Shown here piece after piece: positions 11,726 through 23,789 of a stretch of DNA of 64,000 nucleotides. The translations under genes and the position numbers were made by a program. A model generated the notes under the pieces. That model did not search any database, was not told where the DNA came from, and worked only from the letters and a program-made list of their open reading frames with translations. Source of the stretch: Mantamonas sphyraenae (lineage: Eukaryota > CRuMs > Mantamonadidae); NCBI GenBank assembly GCA_026936335.1, contig JAPMXV010000053.1, positions 1 to 64,000 on the forward strand, in the 5' to 3' direction. The first letter of the stretch is position 1, and each line of letters opens with the position of its first letter.

Positions 11726-13594
11726 ATGGCTGCTGACGCGCCACGCACTTCCATCCCCGTGAACGATTTCAGCTCCCGCTGGTCCGCTGTCCTGGCTGCC
11801 CCGCTCCCAGAATTGTCCGCAGAACACCAGGAACGCCTCCTCGGCACCAAGGCCGACATTGAGTACGTCGCTCCTTCCACCTCTCACGCACCTCACACAC
11901 ACCTCACACACACCACACCAATCACCGCCTCTGTCCCGCTGACTTCTCCGACCCCAACAACTTACGCCCCTCGCTCTTCCTGCCCTCACCCCTCACAGCG
12001 TATCTGCACACGTCCGCCTTCAAGCCGAAGACGAAATCGGCATTGCCATTCGCCATTTTCTCAAAGTATGTGTGCATGTGTGCATCCCCTCTCCCTTCGC
12101 GTCCACTCCAGACATCGCTGAATGCTCACGCTTTCCTCCCTCCGCCTCTCTCCACGTCCTTGCGTGCGCCCTTTTGCCTCCCCTTGCCGCCCACAGCGAA
12201 AGTACCCATCCGAGATGCAAGAGCTTCTTGAAGCGGGCGACACCGAAGAAGAGCTCTTTGGCTTCTCCCTCCCGGCCAGCAAACGCGCGCGTGTCCCCGA
12301 GTCCCAAACCCTCCTCGACCATGCCGACGTCGTGCGGCCCGAAACCCACGGCAACCGCGAGGAAACGCTCGCTCCGGGCGAGCTCGACCGCTTCTTTCCC
12401 ATGAAAACCTACCCAAGTGTCAACGCCAGCGAGGTCGCACGACGTGCCCGCGAAGCCGCCGCCTCCTCCTCCTCCTCCTCCTCTTCCTCCTCCTCCTCCT
12501 CCTCCTCCTCCTCCTCCTCCTCCTCCACCACCACCACCACCACCACAACCACCACCACAACCGAACCCCCCTCCCCCTCAACAAAACACACAAGAGAGCG
12601 CTTCCTCAACGAGCGGCCACTCCGACCCCCCACACGCAAAGACATCATCGAACGCCACAAGCTCGGCGACTACACCCAACTACGTCTCGAAGACTCACAA
12701 TTTGACACAAAGATCCCGCGCATGGTCGACCTCCTCGAGGTGCCCGAGGACTGCAACTTGCAGAGCGTCCTCATGGGCAACGAGTTTGCACGCGTCAAGT
12801 CCCACGCCGTGCGTATTGTCAAGCCCTCCTCTTCCGCATCCCAGGATGACCTCGTCGACGCAGACGAGGTTCTCATCACCGTCTCCCTCTGTCTCTCCCA
12901 TAACCCCAAGGTCCGTGGCACCAAACCCTCGCGTACCCGCGACCACGGCTACCAGGTCCTCGGCAGCACCCTCCTCACAGACCTCAAGGACATGCTCTAC
13001 TGCATCAACGACCAGCTCCTCGGTGGCCTAGACGAGCCCCACCATGCAGACGAGCTTGACAAGCGACCTCACCAATCCGGCTACTTTCTCATCGGTGACA
13101 CCTTTTACAACGACATGCGCGAAGGCAACACAAACTACAGCATCCCCATTCGCCGCTGGGCCGACGATCCCAAGCGCCGCGCCCGCTTCGGCCACTACAA
13201 GTTTGAAACCATGCAAGGCGTCCGTTTCCGCGACCTCACCATTGCCATGGGTGCTCCCACCCTTTATGTCCATCAAGGCAACTGCGAACACCACCTCATC
13301 TTCCACGACATCCGCAAGCTCCACCACAGCGACATCCAACGCGCAAGCGCCTACCCGATGATCGTCTACCAGCGCAAGGTCCGCCGCAAGCACTGCAGCA
13401 TCTGCGACGTCTACACAGCTAAGCACATCACCTTCAACGACAAGCTTGCTCCCACTTCTCCTGCATGGTTCTGCGACACTTGCTACTTCCAACTCCACTA
13501 CCGCTTCACCAGCCAACGCGACGCAGACGGCGGCGCCACCACACGCGGCACAGTCCTCTACCCCTTTGAGTACTACCGCTACGTCCACGAGTAA
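11726..13594 (+). CDS. SNAPC3: snRNA-activating protein complex subunit 3 (SNAP50)
   Basis: This is the core subunit of the SNAPc complex that binds the proximal sequence element of snRNA promoters in the nucleus. Exons 11726-11862, 11999-12065 and 12197-13594 join in frame (donors GTACGT and GTATGT) to give 533 residues. The C-terminal half carries the family signature: a core with 'GDTFYNDMRE', 'LYVHQGNCEHHLIFHDIR', and a closing zinc-binding region with C-x2-C (KHCSICDVYTA) and C-x2-C (WFCDTCYF...LHY). Residues around 160-190 are a long Ser run followed by a Thr run encoded by TCC/ACC repeats. ATG 11711 is also in frame and would add five residues. It is head-to-head with the TMC-like gene with essentially no gap. 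Confidence 0.93.
12463..12556 (+). repeat. (TCC)n/(ACC)n trinucleotide tract in coding DNA
   Basis: A near-pure TCC microsatellite passes into ACC/ACA repeats inside SNAPC3 exon 3. It encodes consecutive serines then threonines in a linker before the conserved domain. Length polymorphism is expected here. Confidence 0.9.
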
Positions 13595-13718
13595 ACTACA
13601 AGCCCAAGGATGCCCTGATGGTGTTGCACCTCATCCATGTGGCCAATCAATTCAATGATTCCTCGCTCCTTGGCTCGTCGTCACTGTCGCTCGCTCCATC
13701 CACTCCAACCAAACCGCC

Positions 13719-14337
13719 ATGTTTTCCAGACACTCCCCTTCCTCTTCAGCCCCGCTGCACTCTCTCCTCGACTCCAACAGCACCTCTGACTTTGTTTCCT
13801 CTGCTCTCCATGCTGCATCACTCGCCCACGACGAGCAGCAGCCGGTCGGACTTGCGGCCGTCGGAGCTTTGCACAGCACACACGTCGTCGCCTACGCTCC
13901 GCTCGACCCCGTGGAGCACCCGCACTACAACCCTGTCCGTGAGCGCATGCGCCAAAACCCATGGGTCCTCGTCCGTAAGTCACACTTCCGCCTCTTTTCC
14001 CCATCGTCTCCCGCCTTGCCTCCGGACGTCGCTCGTCCCCCGCTCCCCTGCCCTCCCCCGTCACCCACTCACCCCACTCACCCCACACACACATACACAC
14101 ATACACACGCACACAGTCGCCGGTGCCACCGGTGCCATCCTCATCGGTGGCCTCATCTCCTTCAAGCAGGGCAACAAAGTGCGCTCGCAACAGTTCATGC
14201 GCGCACGCGTCGTTGCCCAGGGTGCAACAATCACCCTCATGCTCTACAGCCTCGCTCAGATGCGCAACCAGGCTATCGAGGCACAAAACGAACAGCAGCA
14301 ACAACAGCAACAGGAGCAAAGCATCCAAAGCCAGTGA
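13719..14337 (+). CDS. HIG1/RCF1-domain mitochondrial inner-membrane protein
   Basis: Exons 13719-13974 and 14117-14337 are spliced at GTAAGT...CACACAG to give 158 residues. The C-terminal half is a HIG1 domain: 'NP.....GA..GA.L.G' as the first membrane helix, a short matrix turn with 'KQGNKVRSQQFMRARVVAQG', and a second helix (ATITLMLYS). The QxxMRxRxxxQG motif is the conserved HIGD1/Rcf1 signature. These proteins associate with respiratory complexes III and IV. The N-terminal about 70 residues are low-complexity with no obvious presequence. The tail is Gln-rich. The stop is 26 bp from the convergent SDR stop. Confidence 0.88.
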
Positions 14338-14363
14338 CCTTCTTCTTTCTTCCGCCACCCACC

Positions 14364-15268
14364 CTACATCCTCGCCGTCATCCCCCCGTCCACAATGGCG
14401 CAGTGGCCAGTCATGTACAGAGAATCCGGCGACGCAAGCAGCAGCACAGCATCGGCAATCTCCTCCGCGTTCCCAAACCGCTTCAGCGGAATGTACCGCG
14501 AATACTTCTCCTCTTGATCCGCCACAATGTCGCTCATCCTCGTCCGGATGATCCCTGGGCACACACAGTTGATTCGAATCTTCCGCTTTGCATACTCTGC
14601 CGCCGCGCTCTTGGTCAGCCCCACCACGGCGTGCTTGCTTCCTGCGTACGCCGCGTTGAACTTGAACGCCGCTACGTGTGTCCCCATCCAAGTGTGTGCG
14701 TGTGTCCATGTCTGCGTCAGTGTCTCTTTCTCGTGCACCGCCCGGTTTCCGCGCACACAAACTCACTGATGCCCGCCACACTCGCTGTGTTCACAATCGA
14801 ATACACAGGATGCTCCGCTTCGCTGTTCTCCTTCTCCGCTGCCTCCTCCTCTGCCCACCGCTGCTCCATCATCTGTTCCACGATGTACTTCATGCACAAA
14901 AACACCCCCGTCACGTTGATGGCCATCACTCGCAGAAACTCCTGTGTGTCGTATTCGTGCGTCACCTGCAGCGGGCCTCGGATCCCGGCGTTGTTCACCC
15001 CAATGTCCACCCTCCCAAACTTCTCCACCGTCTTGGCCACCATTGCCTTGACGCTCTCTTCGTCCGTCACGTCTGTCTTCACAAACAGTGCCTTCCCGCC
15101 CGCAGCCTCCACCTCCGCCACCGTCTCTTTCCCCTCCCGCTCCAGCACATCCGCCACACACACTGCCGCGCCTCGCTCTGCCAGCTTCAGCGTCACCGCC
15201 TTGCCGATGCCCAGCGCCCCGCCCGTCACAATGGCAACCTTGCCTTCGAGGGTCCCTCTCTCACTCAT
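14364..15268 (-). CDS. Short-chain dehydrogenase/reductase (SDR)
   Basis: Exons 15268-14767 and 14671-14364 are joined by ATCA|GTGAGT...CGTAG|CGG (95-nt intron) to give 269 residues. Classical SDR motifs occur in order: cofactor loop TGGALGIG near residue 15, NNAG near 95, the catalytic Ser in 'NTASVAG', and YxxxK as YAGSK, which lies just after the splice junction and confirms the intron. It ends '[12 protein letters not shown]', the usual closing motif. It is an NAD(P)-dependent oxidoreductase; the substrate cannot be told from sequence. There is no clear targeting signal. Its start is 77 bp from the divergent CCT7 start, a probable shared promoter. Confidence 0.92.
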
Positions 15269-15345
15269 CGCAATGCAGTTGCTTGCGACTGCGCCTGCAC
15301 CTCCACCGAAAACCCCCCTTTCAACTCCACCACCCTTGTTCCAAG

Positions 15346-17799
15346 ATGATGCAACCACCGATCATTTTGCTGCGTGAAGGTACGGATACCTCTCAGGGCA
15401 TCCCCCAGATCGTTTCCAACATCAACGCCTGCACCGCCGTCGTCGACTCGGTGCGCACTACCCTCGGTACGTTTCCCTCCTTCCACACAACCACCCATCT
15501 CTTCCACCACCATCCCACCCATCCCCATGCTCCCGCAACCGCCTATTCCACCCCTCCGCTCCCTTCCCTCCTGTCCTCCCACCCCCCCTCTTCCTCCTGC
15601 CTCCGCACCCTGCCCCCAAACGATCAGAAACGGCTCACCTTTTCCCACCTCTTGCACAGGTCCTCGTGGCATGGACAAGCTCGTTGTCAACCAGAACAAG
15701 CAGGTCACCATCTCCAACGATGGTGCCACCATCATGAAGCTGCTCGACATCGTTCACCCGGCTGCGTCCACCCTTGTGCAGATTGCAAAGAGCCAGGTCA
15801 GTTCCGCAACACCACACCCGCCCCTTTCCTCTCCTCCCTCCGTTGCCTACCATCTCCAACCTACCCGTGCCGCCTTGAACGCCTCCCTAAACGCTCGTCC
15901 TTTGCCCTCATCCCCTGCCCGCTGTCCCACCTCCCTTCCGCCGCGTCTGCCCTCCGTGTTCACTGCGCGCGCGCGAATTGCGAGGAAGGCGCGGCGAAGG
16001 AAAACCGCGCCAAAACACCACCCGCTCGCCCTGGCGCCAAAATCATCCACGTCCAATGCCCACATCCCGCACATATCCTGCACACCATGCTCACCTTGCC
16101 TCTTGGCACATCTCGCGCACGCAAACCTCCTCCCCACAGGACAACGAGGTCGGAGACGGCACCACCAGCGTCGTCGTCCTCAGCGGCGCATTCCTCAAGG
16201 AGGCCCAGGCCTTTGTTGAAGAGGGCGTCCATCCCCAGACCATCATCCGTGGCTTCCGCAGCGCCCAGGCTCTCGTATGTTGCCCCTGCCTCGCCTTCAC
16301 TCTGCCCAACTCCTTCACACACACACAGCCCACCCCGTCCAACATGCGGAATCCCGCGCTCTTTTTCCTGCCAAGTCCCTCCGACGCCCACGCACTTCTT
16401 CTCCTCCCTGCATCTCACACCTCCAACCGCGCTCCTCTCCACAACACACAGTGCCTCGAGCGCCTCGACGAGATTGCTGTCGAAACCTCCAAGGACGAAG
16501 AGTGCGTTTGTGTGATCACCCCGCACTCCGGGTCGCTGCCCCCTTCTCTTCCACTCACACACTCGGCCCAACCCCACCTCATCCCACAGCGAGCAAGTCA
16601 ACATGCTCCGCAAGTGTGCCGAAACAGCCCTCAACTCCAAACTCGTCGCCAAGAACCGCGAGTTCTTCTCAGAGAAAATCGTCGCCGCCGTCAAGCACCT
16701 CGACGACGACCTTGACCTCAGCCTCATCGGCATCAAGAAGGTCCAGGGTGGCGCTGTCGAGGACTCCCTCTACGTCGAGGGTGTCGCCTTCAAGAAGACC
16801 TTCAGCTACGCCGGCTTCGAGCAGCAGCCCAAGGCCTTCGACGACCCGCTCATTGCCGTCCTCAACATCGAGCTCGAGCTCAAGGCCGAGAAGGAGAACT
16901 CCGAGGTCCGTGTCGACGACCCCGAGAAGTATCAGTCCATCGTCGATGCCGAGTGGGACCTCATCTACCAGAAGCTCGAGAACATCGTCGAGAGCGGCGC
17001 AAAGGTCGTCCTCTCCCGCCTTGCCATCGGCGATCTCGCCACACAGTACTTTGCCGACCGCGACATCTTTTGCGCTGGCCGCGTCGAGGCTGGCGACCTT
17101 CGCCGTGTCTGCAAGGCCACCGGCGCCGTCCAGCAGACTTCCGTCAACGACCTCAACAACGATGTCCTCGGCACCTGTGCACGTTTCGAGGAGCGACAGG
17201 TCGGCGCCGAGCGCTTCAACTTCTTCACCGGCTGCGCAAACGCACGCACCGTCTCCTTTGTCCTCCGCGGCGGCTCCCAGCAGTTTATGGAGGAGAGCCA
17301 CCGCAGTATCCACGACGCCATCATGATTGTCCGCCGTGCCATGAAGCACTCGGACGTCGTTGCAGGCGGTGGCGCTGTCGAGATGGAACTCTCCCGCCAC
17401 CTCCGTGCCTACGCCAAGGAGCTCACAAACAAGCAACAGCTCGTCATCACCGCCTTTGCCCGTGCCCTCGAGGTTATTCCGCGCCAGCTCGCAGAGAACG
17501 CAGGCTTTGACTCCACAGACATCATCACCAAGCTTCGCTCCGCCCACGAGACCGAGCCCAAGGCAAACATGTGGTACGGCGTCGACATCGACAACGAGGA
17601 CATCTGCGACACCTTTGAGCGCAACGTCTGGGAGCCCAAGCTCGTCAAGCGCAACGCAATCGTTTCCGCCATCGAAGCTGCCACAACCATCCTCTCCATC
17701 GATGAGACCGTCACCAACCCCAAGAGCGAGCAGGCCCAGAAGAGCGACTACCCTGCCGGCCAATACGGCGGCGGACGCGGACGTGGAATGCGTCGCTAA
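15346..17799 (+). CDS. CCT7: T-complex protein 1 subunit eta (CCT7)
   Basis: This is a subunit of the cytosolic TRiC/CCT chaperonin that folds actin, tubulin and other proteins with ATP. The five exons are 15346-15466, 15660-15796, 16140-16274, 16452-16501 and 16590-17799; all phases agree and give 550 residues, the normal length. The eta-type N-terminus '[22 protein letters not shown]' (first 20 residues diagnostic), the nucleotide-site motifs NDGATIM and GDGTTS, the late '[12 protein letters not shown]' and the GRGRGMRR tail identify the subunit. Two adjacent ATG codons start the protein. This is the most intron-rich gene in the first half; several introns contain CA- and CT-rich tracts. 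Confidence 0.97.
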
Positions 17800-17923
17800 G
17801 CGCACCTCCCACACTCAATACAGCACACCCTCCAGACCTGCAACACCCCGAATCCTTCCTCCTCCTCAGCACACACCGCTCCCCCCCCCTCCCCGACCAA
17901 TCCGTTCTTCTGCCCCTTTCCCC

Positions 17924-20900
17924 ATGGACACCTCCCAACCAGATTGGCTCCAGGGCTTCCTTTCCCCAACCGCCACCAAGCGCATGAGCACTCGCTCCAC
18001 ACGCTCCACAGGCCTGGCCGAAATGAAACTGCGTTTCAAACGCGCCACCTCGTCCTCCTCCGCCGCCGCCTCCTCCTATGCCCTTCCCAACACCGACGAC
18101 GACGACGCAGACGACGACGACGACGATCATCTTACTCCTCGCACTCAAGCATTTCGCCAACACATCCAACGGCACATCCCACTGGCCTCGGAGCGCTTTG
18201 CCGGCCGCCTCCTCGCCTCCACCTCCACAACCACCACCTCCACGTCCTCCTCCACTTCTCCCACCTCCTCCTCCACCACCTCCCCTTCGTCAACCCCCTC
18301 CTCACCTCCTCCCTCCTCCCCGTCCTCCTCACGAGCTCCATCCCCACAACCTGCAACCACCACCACCACCTCCTCCTCCTCCTCCTCCACCACCACCGCC
18401 TCGCCTCCCTCCTCCCCGCCCTCTCCGTCCGACGACACCCCAAGATCCGTCAAAGCCCTCCTCCAGTCCTCTGAACAGCTCAACGTCCTCGCTGCTCTCG
18501 ACGAACGCGCCATCCACAAACTCCACGCCCACTTTGGCCCAAACCCAAACGCCTCCCCACGCGACAACGAATCACACTCCCTCGTGGACACACACACACA
18601 CACACTCGACCTCCTCCACTTTACATCCGCCGTCCTAGCCTCTATGGGCCTCTCTCGCACAGACCTCTCCGAAGACCACATCCCCACCATCCAACGTATC
18701 ATCACCCTCTTTCAACGTGTCGACATCATGGACACCGGCGTCATCTCCTGGTCCGATCTCCTCGACTTTATCACCACCACGCCCCAGGACACCGATCCCT
18801 CCGCACGCCAGGGCCTCACCTTTGTACGCACCCTATCCCCACCCATCCCCACCCATCCCCACCCCACTGACCCACCCTCCTCCCACTGACCCACAGTACC
18901 AATCCACCCCCTTTGTCGCCGAACTCGACACTCCCTTCTCCCAACTCTTCGCCTTGCCCACCTTTGCACACCTCGTCGCCTACGCCAACGGCTCCCTCTA
19001 TCTGTGCGACACAAACACAGGCGCCGTCCGCTTCCAAACAAAACTCCACGTCGCCCAGCTCATGGGTGTCGCTCATGTCCCTCGTGCTCACCATATCTAC
19101 GCATCCACTCCCGACAGTCGCATCCTCGCCTTTGACACACATCGCCACTCTGTTTCATTCATCCGTGCCCCAGACGTCCAACTCTGCCTCCTCTACCACC
19201 CTGCGCACGACCTCCTACTCTCCGGTGACAACAGGGGCCAGCTCGTAGCATGGAGCATCGCCAAGCGCGGCACACTCACAAAACGCGCCTCCAGCATGCA
19301 GTTTGACAAGTTCCACACAGACTGGCTCACCGTTCTCGCTCCATTTGACGACAACCACGTCCTCTCGGGCTCCCTCGACCACACCGTTCGCCTCTGGAAT
19401 ATCGAAGCACGCACCTGCCTTTTCACCTACACCGGCCACACAAAGCCCGTCACCTGCATCACCCGCCTCGACTACGACCCCATTGCACTTGCCTCCGCCT
19501 CCAAAGACCGATCCGTTCTCCTCTGGGAGTCCTCCAAAGCCCGTCCCGCCGCAGCCCTCAGAGGCCACGAAACCCAGATCCTCGGCCTCCACCCGGCTCC
19601 CACCTCGTTCCAGCTCCTCTCCTACGACGCCTACGGTGAACTCCGCCTCTGGGACCTCCGCAACAACTCATGCGTCCAGCACATTACCCTCACCCACGAA
19701 TCCAACGACGCTGTCCTCTCTCTCGCCTACAGCCGCGCAAACGCACAGCTCATGGCCAGTGGCTCCACAACATGGTTTCGCCTTCGTGCCCTCACTCCCG
19801 ACGACAACGCTCTCGCCTCTCTCAACTCCATCTCCCACGCCCTCGCATGCAATACCCACACTTCCCTCATTCTCACTGCAGGCCGCGATCTCTCCCTCTG
19901 GTCCCTCCTCGACGGCGCCGTCCTCAAGAGCGTCCCCAGGCTATGCCCGTCCGACATCACTGCCGCCGCACTCGACCACCCCAACGCACGCCTCCTATTT
20001 CTCGGTGACGTCGACGGCACCATCCACCTCTACGACAGCTGCGACGCCACCCCGCTCGGCTTTGCCTCCTGCTTCAACGATCCCCTCACACACATCCACT
20101 TCCAGTCTTCAGACGCCCTCGTCGTCGCCTCCGACTACGGCAGCGTGGCCGTCCTCTCACTCTCTCTCGCCCAAACCAGCTCCAAGTCCATTGACATTCT
20201 CCAGTCCCGCTCCTTCACCTCCAAATGCTCCTCCACCCCACTCTCCACGTACTCCCCCTCTCAGAGACTGCTCCTCCTCGTCGGCGAATCCAGCGAATCC
20301 CAAAACACATCCCCAGCTTCCACCATCGAGCTCTGGCAGATCGACTACGGCTCCCTCCTTCAAAGCATCCAACTCGACGTTCGTGTGCTCAACGCCTGCT
20401 TCTGCGACTCCATCCACGCGCTTGCTATCGCCACAAACTCGGGCTACCTCGACTTTTACGCCATCACCACCCTCCACCTCTTTGCACGCATCCAAATGAC
20501 AGAGTCCCACTCTATCGACGCCATGCACTTTATGCCCACCCACAGGCTTCTCGTCACCGTCCACGACGAGTCTCGAGTCTGCGTCTGGCACCTCGACCGC
20601 ATCATCCAAGACTTTCGCCAACACCACCCGTCCCTTTGTGCCTCCTCCCCTCCCAATGCCTTTCCACCCCTCGGCCAACCTCTCCATGAGTCCTCCTCAG
20701 CATCGTCCTCGTCATCCTCAGACATCGACGACACCGCCTCCGTCGCCTCCTATTCCTCCACCCCGCTCCCAAACATCGACATCTCGCCACGCATCCACAT
20801 GAACAACGCAAAGTTCTTCCAACGATGCGCCTTCGAACCGCTCAACTCCTCCCACATCAGCTGTCTCGCTGTCGTCGATCAGCCCCTCCCTGCCATCCTC

Positions 20901-22478
20901 GTCGGCGGCTACAACGGCAACGCCTCCCTCCACAGCCCCGACGATGGACACATCTACGGCCAGCTCAGCACCGTCACCTCTGTCGATTGGACTTTCCCCA
21001 TCACCGACCAGCTCGCCTCTGCTAGCCAGTGCGAGCACGCTCGACAACTCCTTGACCAGCTCCACCAGCTTGACGACGACGACGACGATCTGCACAGCCA
21101 ATCCAACCACTCCTTGCTTCCTTCCACACCCGTGATCGACCCACACCTCCAGCAAGAGGCTCTCCTGGTTGGACTCAGCCCCTTCTACAGCTATCTCCAG
21201 CGCAACAACATCGCCAAAGCCGACGAGCGCCCATTTTTCCTCCCCAAGCACAAAGACGATGCCGCGACAAAGACCATTGCCTCGTCCACACGCCGCACAG
21301 ACTCTCTCCTTGCAGAGTACCACGCGCGACGTGGCGACGGTCCACTCACAGCTCCTGCAAAACCCGTCGCCGCCTTGTCCACCCTCCTCGACGACAACGC
21401 AAACGCAACCCTCAGCACCCTCAAGGCCGTCAGCAAGTGGAAACCACGCCGCAAGAAGCAGATCAAGTTCACCTCCCGCGAAGTCCTCGACTACCACCTT
21501 GGCGTCCAAGGCAAACAGCCACTCCGCGAACAGCCCAAGCCGACCAAGCGTGAACTCGAGGTCCAACACCTTGTGCGCATGACTCCTTCCACCAGACGCA
21601 CCCTCACGCCCCTGTCCCCCGAGGAGGCCAGTGTCCGCGCGCGCGCACGCATGAAGAAAGTGGCACGACTCAACCTCGGCGTACGATCCACAGACAGCAC
21701 CGCTGCAGGCGCCACATTGTCTGCCTCCAGCCCACTTGCACGCCCCAAGGCTACTGCGGTCAAGCTCGAACGCAAAAAGAAGGCTTCCATCGACGACGCC
21801 CAGCGCAAGGTCCTTGATCGCAGGCAGCAGCGCGTTGAAAGCCCAGTCCTCATTCCCGCCGACCTCGAACCCGGCGCCCAGGCCTCTGCAGAAGCCATGG
21901 CACTACGCCTGCGCCGTCTCAACATCCTCGACGACGATCTCGAGCTCGATGCGGTCCGCCGTGGCAAGCGTGTCCAAGCTGACGGCGCCTCGGCCGCCGA
22001 CCTCGCTTTGCGCACTCCGAATGCCCAACCCTCAGCCGCTACGACTCCGGCCCTGTCTGAAGACGCCTTGCGCGTTGACATGCCCTGGAGTCCCGGCGTC
22101 GTTCTCTTTCACCAGAAGACGCCGCAATCGGACGATGCCTTGCGCCTCCGCCGCCGCTTGTTCGCCACAACGTCAACCCACGCCGTCTCGACCACCGCTT
22201 CACGAGATCCGTTGGTGAAAAACACAGCCCAGCGCAAGCGCGACGCTCAACAGGCCCAGAACAAAGCCGACGCAGCACGAAAGGAAAAAGCTCGCAAGCG
22301 CCGCGCACGACAGCTCACACGCATGCGCGAAGAACGCAAGCTGCGTGAAGAAGAGACCCAACAGCAAGAGCTCGAAGCTGCTCGCAACCTGCAAACGACA
22401 AAAGAAATCGAATCCCTGCGCAAACGACTCGAGTTTTTGCGCCAGCTCAATAAGTGGGACTCCAAACATGCAGATTGA
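17924..22478 (+). CDS. EF-hand and WD40-repeat protein, WDR49/WDR64-like
   Basis: Exons 17924-18823 and 18897-22478 (73-nt intron, GTACGC...CCACAG) give 1493 residues. The N-terminus is low-complexity with Ser/Thr/Pro runs. An EF-hand-like helix-loop-helix, 'LFQRVDIMDTGVISWSDLLDF', lies near residues 262-283. A long series of WD40 repeats follows ('GSLDHTVRLWNIEARTC', 'SASKDRSVLLWESS', 'DAYGELRLWDLR'). The C-terminal quarter is basic and ends in a charged coiled coil (REERKLREEE...). This order matches the EF-hand/WD family of WDR49, WDR64 and fly WDY, several of which are ciliary. That assignment is by architecture only. It could instead be a different CFAP-type WD protein. Confidence 0.75.
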
Positions 22479-22484
22479 ATTATT

Positions 22485-23789
22485 TCAGATCGCACGGAAC
22501 GCCATTGGATCCTTTTCGGGCTTGCGGCACATGCCCCTGCGATACAACACGATGCCCACGGCAGCACCGACCACAGCCAGACACGAAATCACAACCGCCG
22601 CGACCACGCCTGGGTTTGTCGGCTCGGCCGAAAACACAGCAAGCCACACTGATCCCGTGTCGACCTGAACTGTCATGTTCTGTGCAGGGGTGCCCACTCC
22701 AACCACGGTGAAAAACTGCATCGAATCGCTTGTCACTTGCTGCTTGCTTTCCGATGCCTCCAGCCGCCGACCCTGCGTTTCCTGCCTTAATGCTGCCACA
22801 ACGTCCGATGCCACGCGTATGCGTGGCTCCAGCGCCATCCCTCGGTGCGTGTCTGCTGCCTCCTGCACATCCCGGGAATGAAGCGTCACCCGCCCCGCTT
22901 TCGCCGCCGGCGTGAATCCAGACTTTTGTTTCGCAAAGCCCAGCCGGGGCGGGCTCTTTGTCACGTCGTGCACAACCACGTTGCCAAGGAAAAAGGGCAC
23001 ACCCATCGAACAGTAGCTCGGGTCGTCGCTCACAGTCGTGACGCACACCTTGTTGTCCTTGTCCACATAGCTGTCCCACGGCACCTCCACCTCCACCCCA
23101 GAGCCCAAATCAAACGTGAGAGTAGGCTTGGAAGCCTGCAGCGTCCGAAAGTCCGCCTGGAAGCGTTGGTGCTGCACACTCGGCAGGATCAGACACGACG
23201 CCCCGCTGTCCACGTGGCACTTCATCGCGCTTGAGCTCGTCGTCTTGGCGCCCATCTTGAAGCTACCCACCGTCACGTAGTACTTCGTGAACGTTCCTGC
23301 TTCGTCTTTCACCACGTCCACAAACTGCGGCTCCGCCGCAACGCTCTCCGCCTCCCACCCTCCCAGCTGGAGCTCTCCCTTTTCGCTCTGCAGCGCCAGC
23401 GCAAAAATGTTGCGTTTCAGCAAGTTGCCCGTGTGGCTCGTGTTTGTGAGCGAGTACATCAACGGGAACGGCGTCAAGCTGTCGCTGACATTCCGCAGGC
23501 CAAAACCAACAATCCCGTCGTGCCGCCACGTGCCCTTGCTCTCTCGTGCTCCCCCGAACCCTCCCATGCTATTGTATTCGCCCAGAGCCAGTCTCTCCCG
23601 TGCCACGTAGCCTGTCAGCTGTGACGTGTCTGCGTACGACACCGCAAAGTTTTGGTTCTTTGCTGTGAACGAGCTCGAGGCTGCTGGATCAAATGGCTTG
23701 CCCTCCACCAGCGTAACCAGCGCCGCCGCCGCCACCACCACACACACAACCACCGCCCTTACAGCCGCTCCTGGCCCTTTTGCACTCAT
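22485..23789 (-). CDS. Membrane-anchored pepsin-family aspartic protease with circularly permuted order
   Basis: One uninterrupted frame of 434 residues. Residues 1-30 form a signal peptide. The chain then starts at FDPAASSSF (33-41), which in ordinary A1 proteases comes after the first catalytic loop. Next are the flap region with Tyr52 (SYADTS), DGIVGFG (91-97), GELQLGG (138-144), the second catalytic motif VDSGAS (Asp194), and the closing strand 'FFLGNVVVHDV...PRLGFA' (266-286). A 70-residue linker leads to 'FFTVVGVGTPAQNMTVQVDTGS', where Asp377 is the first catalytic Asp that normally sits near the mature N-terminus. About ten residues later there is a membrane helix (about 395-416) and a basic tail. 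Both catalytic Asp are present. The start MSAKGP was chosen because it gives the signal peptide directly. The stop lies 6 bp from the WD gene's stop. Confidence 0.9.
   Translation of the reverse strand: MSAKGPGAAVRAVVVCVVVAAAALVTLVEGKPFDPAASSSFTAKNQNFAVSYADTSQLTGYVARERLALGEYNSMGGFGGARESKGTWRHDGIVGFGLRNVSDSLTPFPLMYSLTNTSHTGNLLKRNIFALALQSEKGELQLGGWEAESVAAEPQFVDVVKDEAGTFTKYYVTVGSFKMGAKTTSSSAMKCHVDSGASCLILPSVQHQRFQADFRTLQASKPTLTFDLGSGVEVEVPWDSYVDKDNKVCVTTVSDDPSYCSMGVPFFLGNVVVHDVTKSPPRLGFAKQKSGFTPAAKAGRVTLHSRDVQEAADTHRGMALEPRIRVASDVVAALRQETQGRRLEASESKQQVTSDSMQFFTVVGVGTPAQNMTVQVDTGSVWLAVFSAEPTNPGVVAAVVISCLAVVGAAVGIVLYRRGMCRKPEKDPMAFRAI

Noticed and set aside
12409-12660. Poly-Glu/poly-Val minus-strand frame
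   Set aside because: It is the reverse reading of the TCC/ACC microsatellite in SNAPC3.
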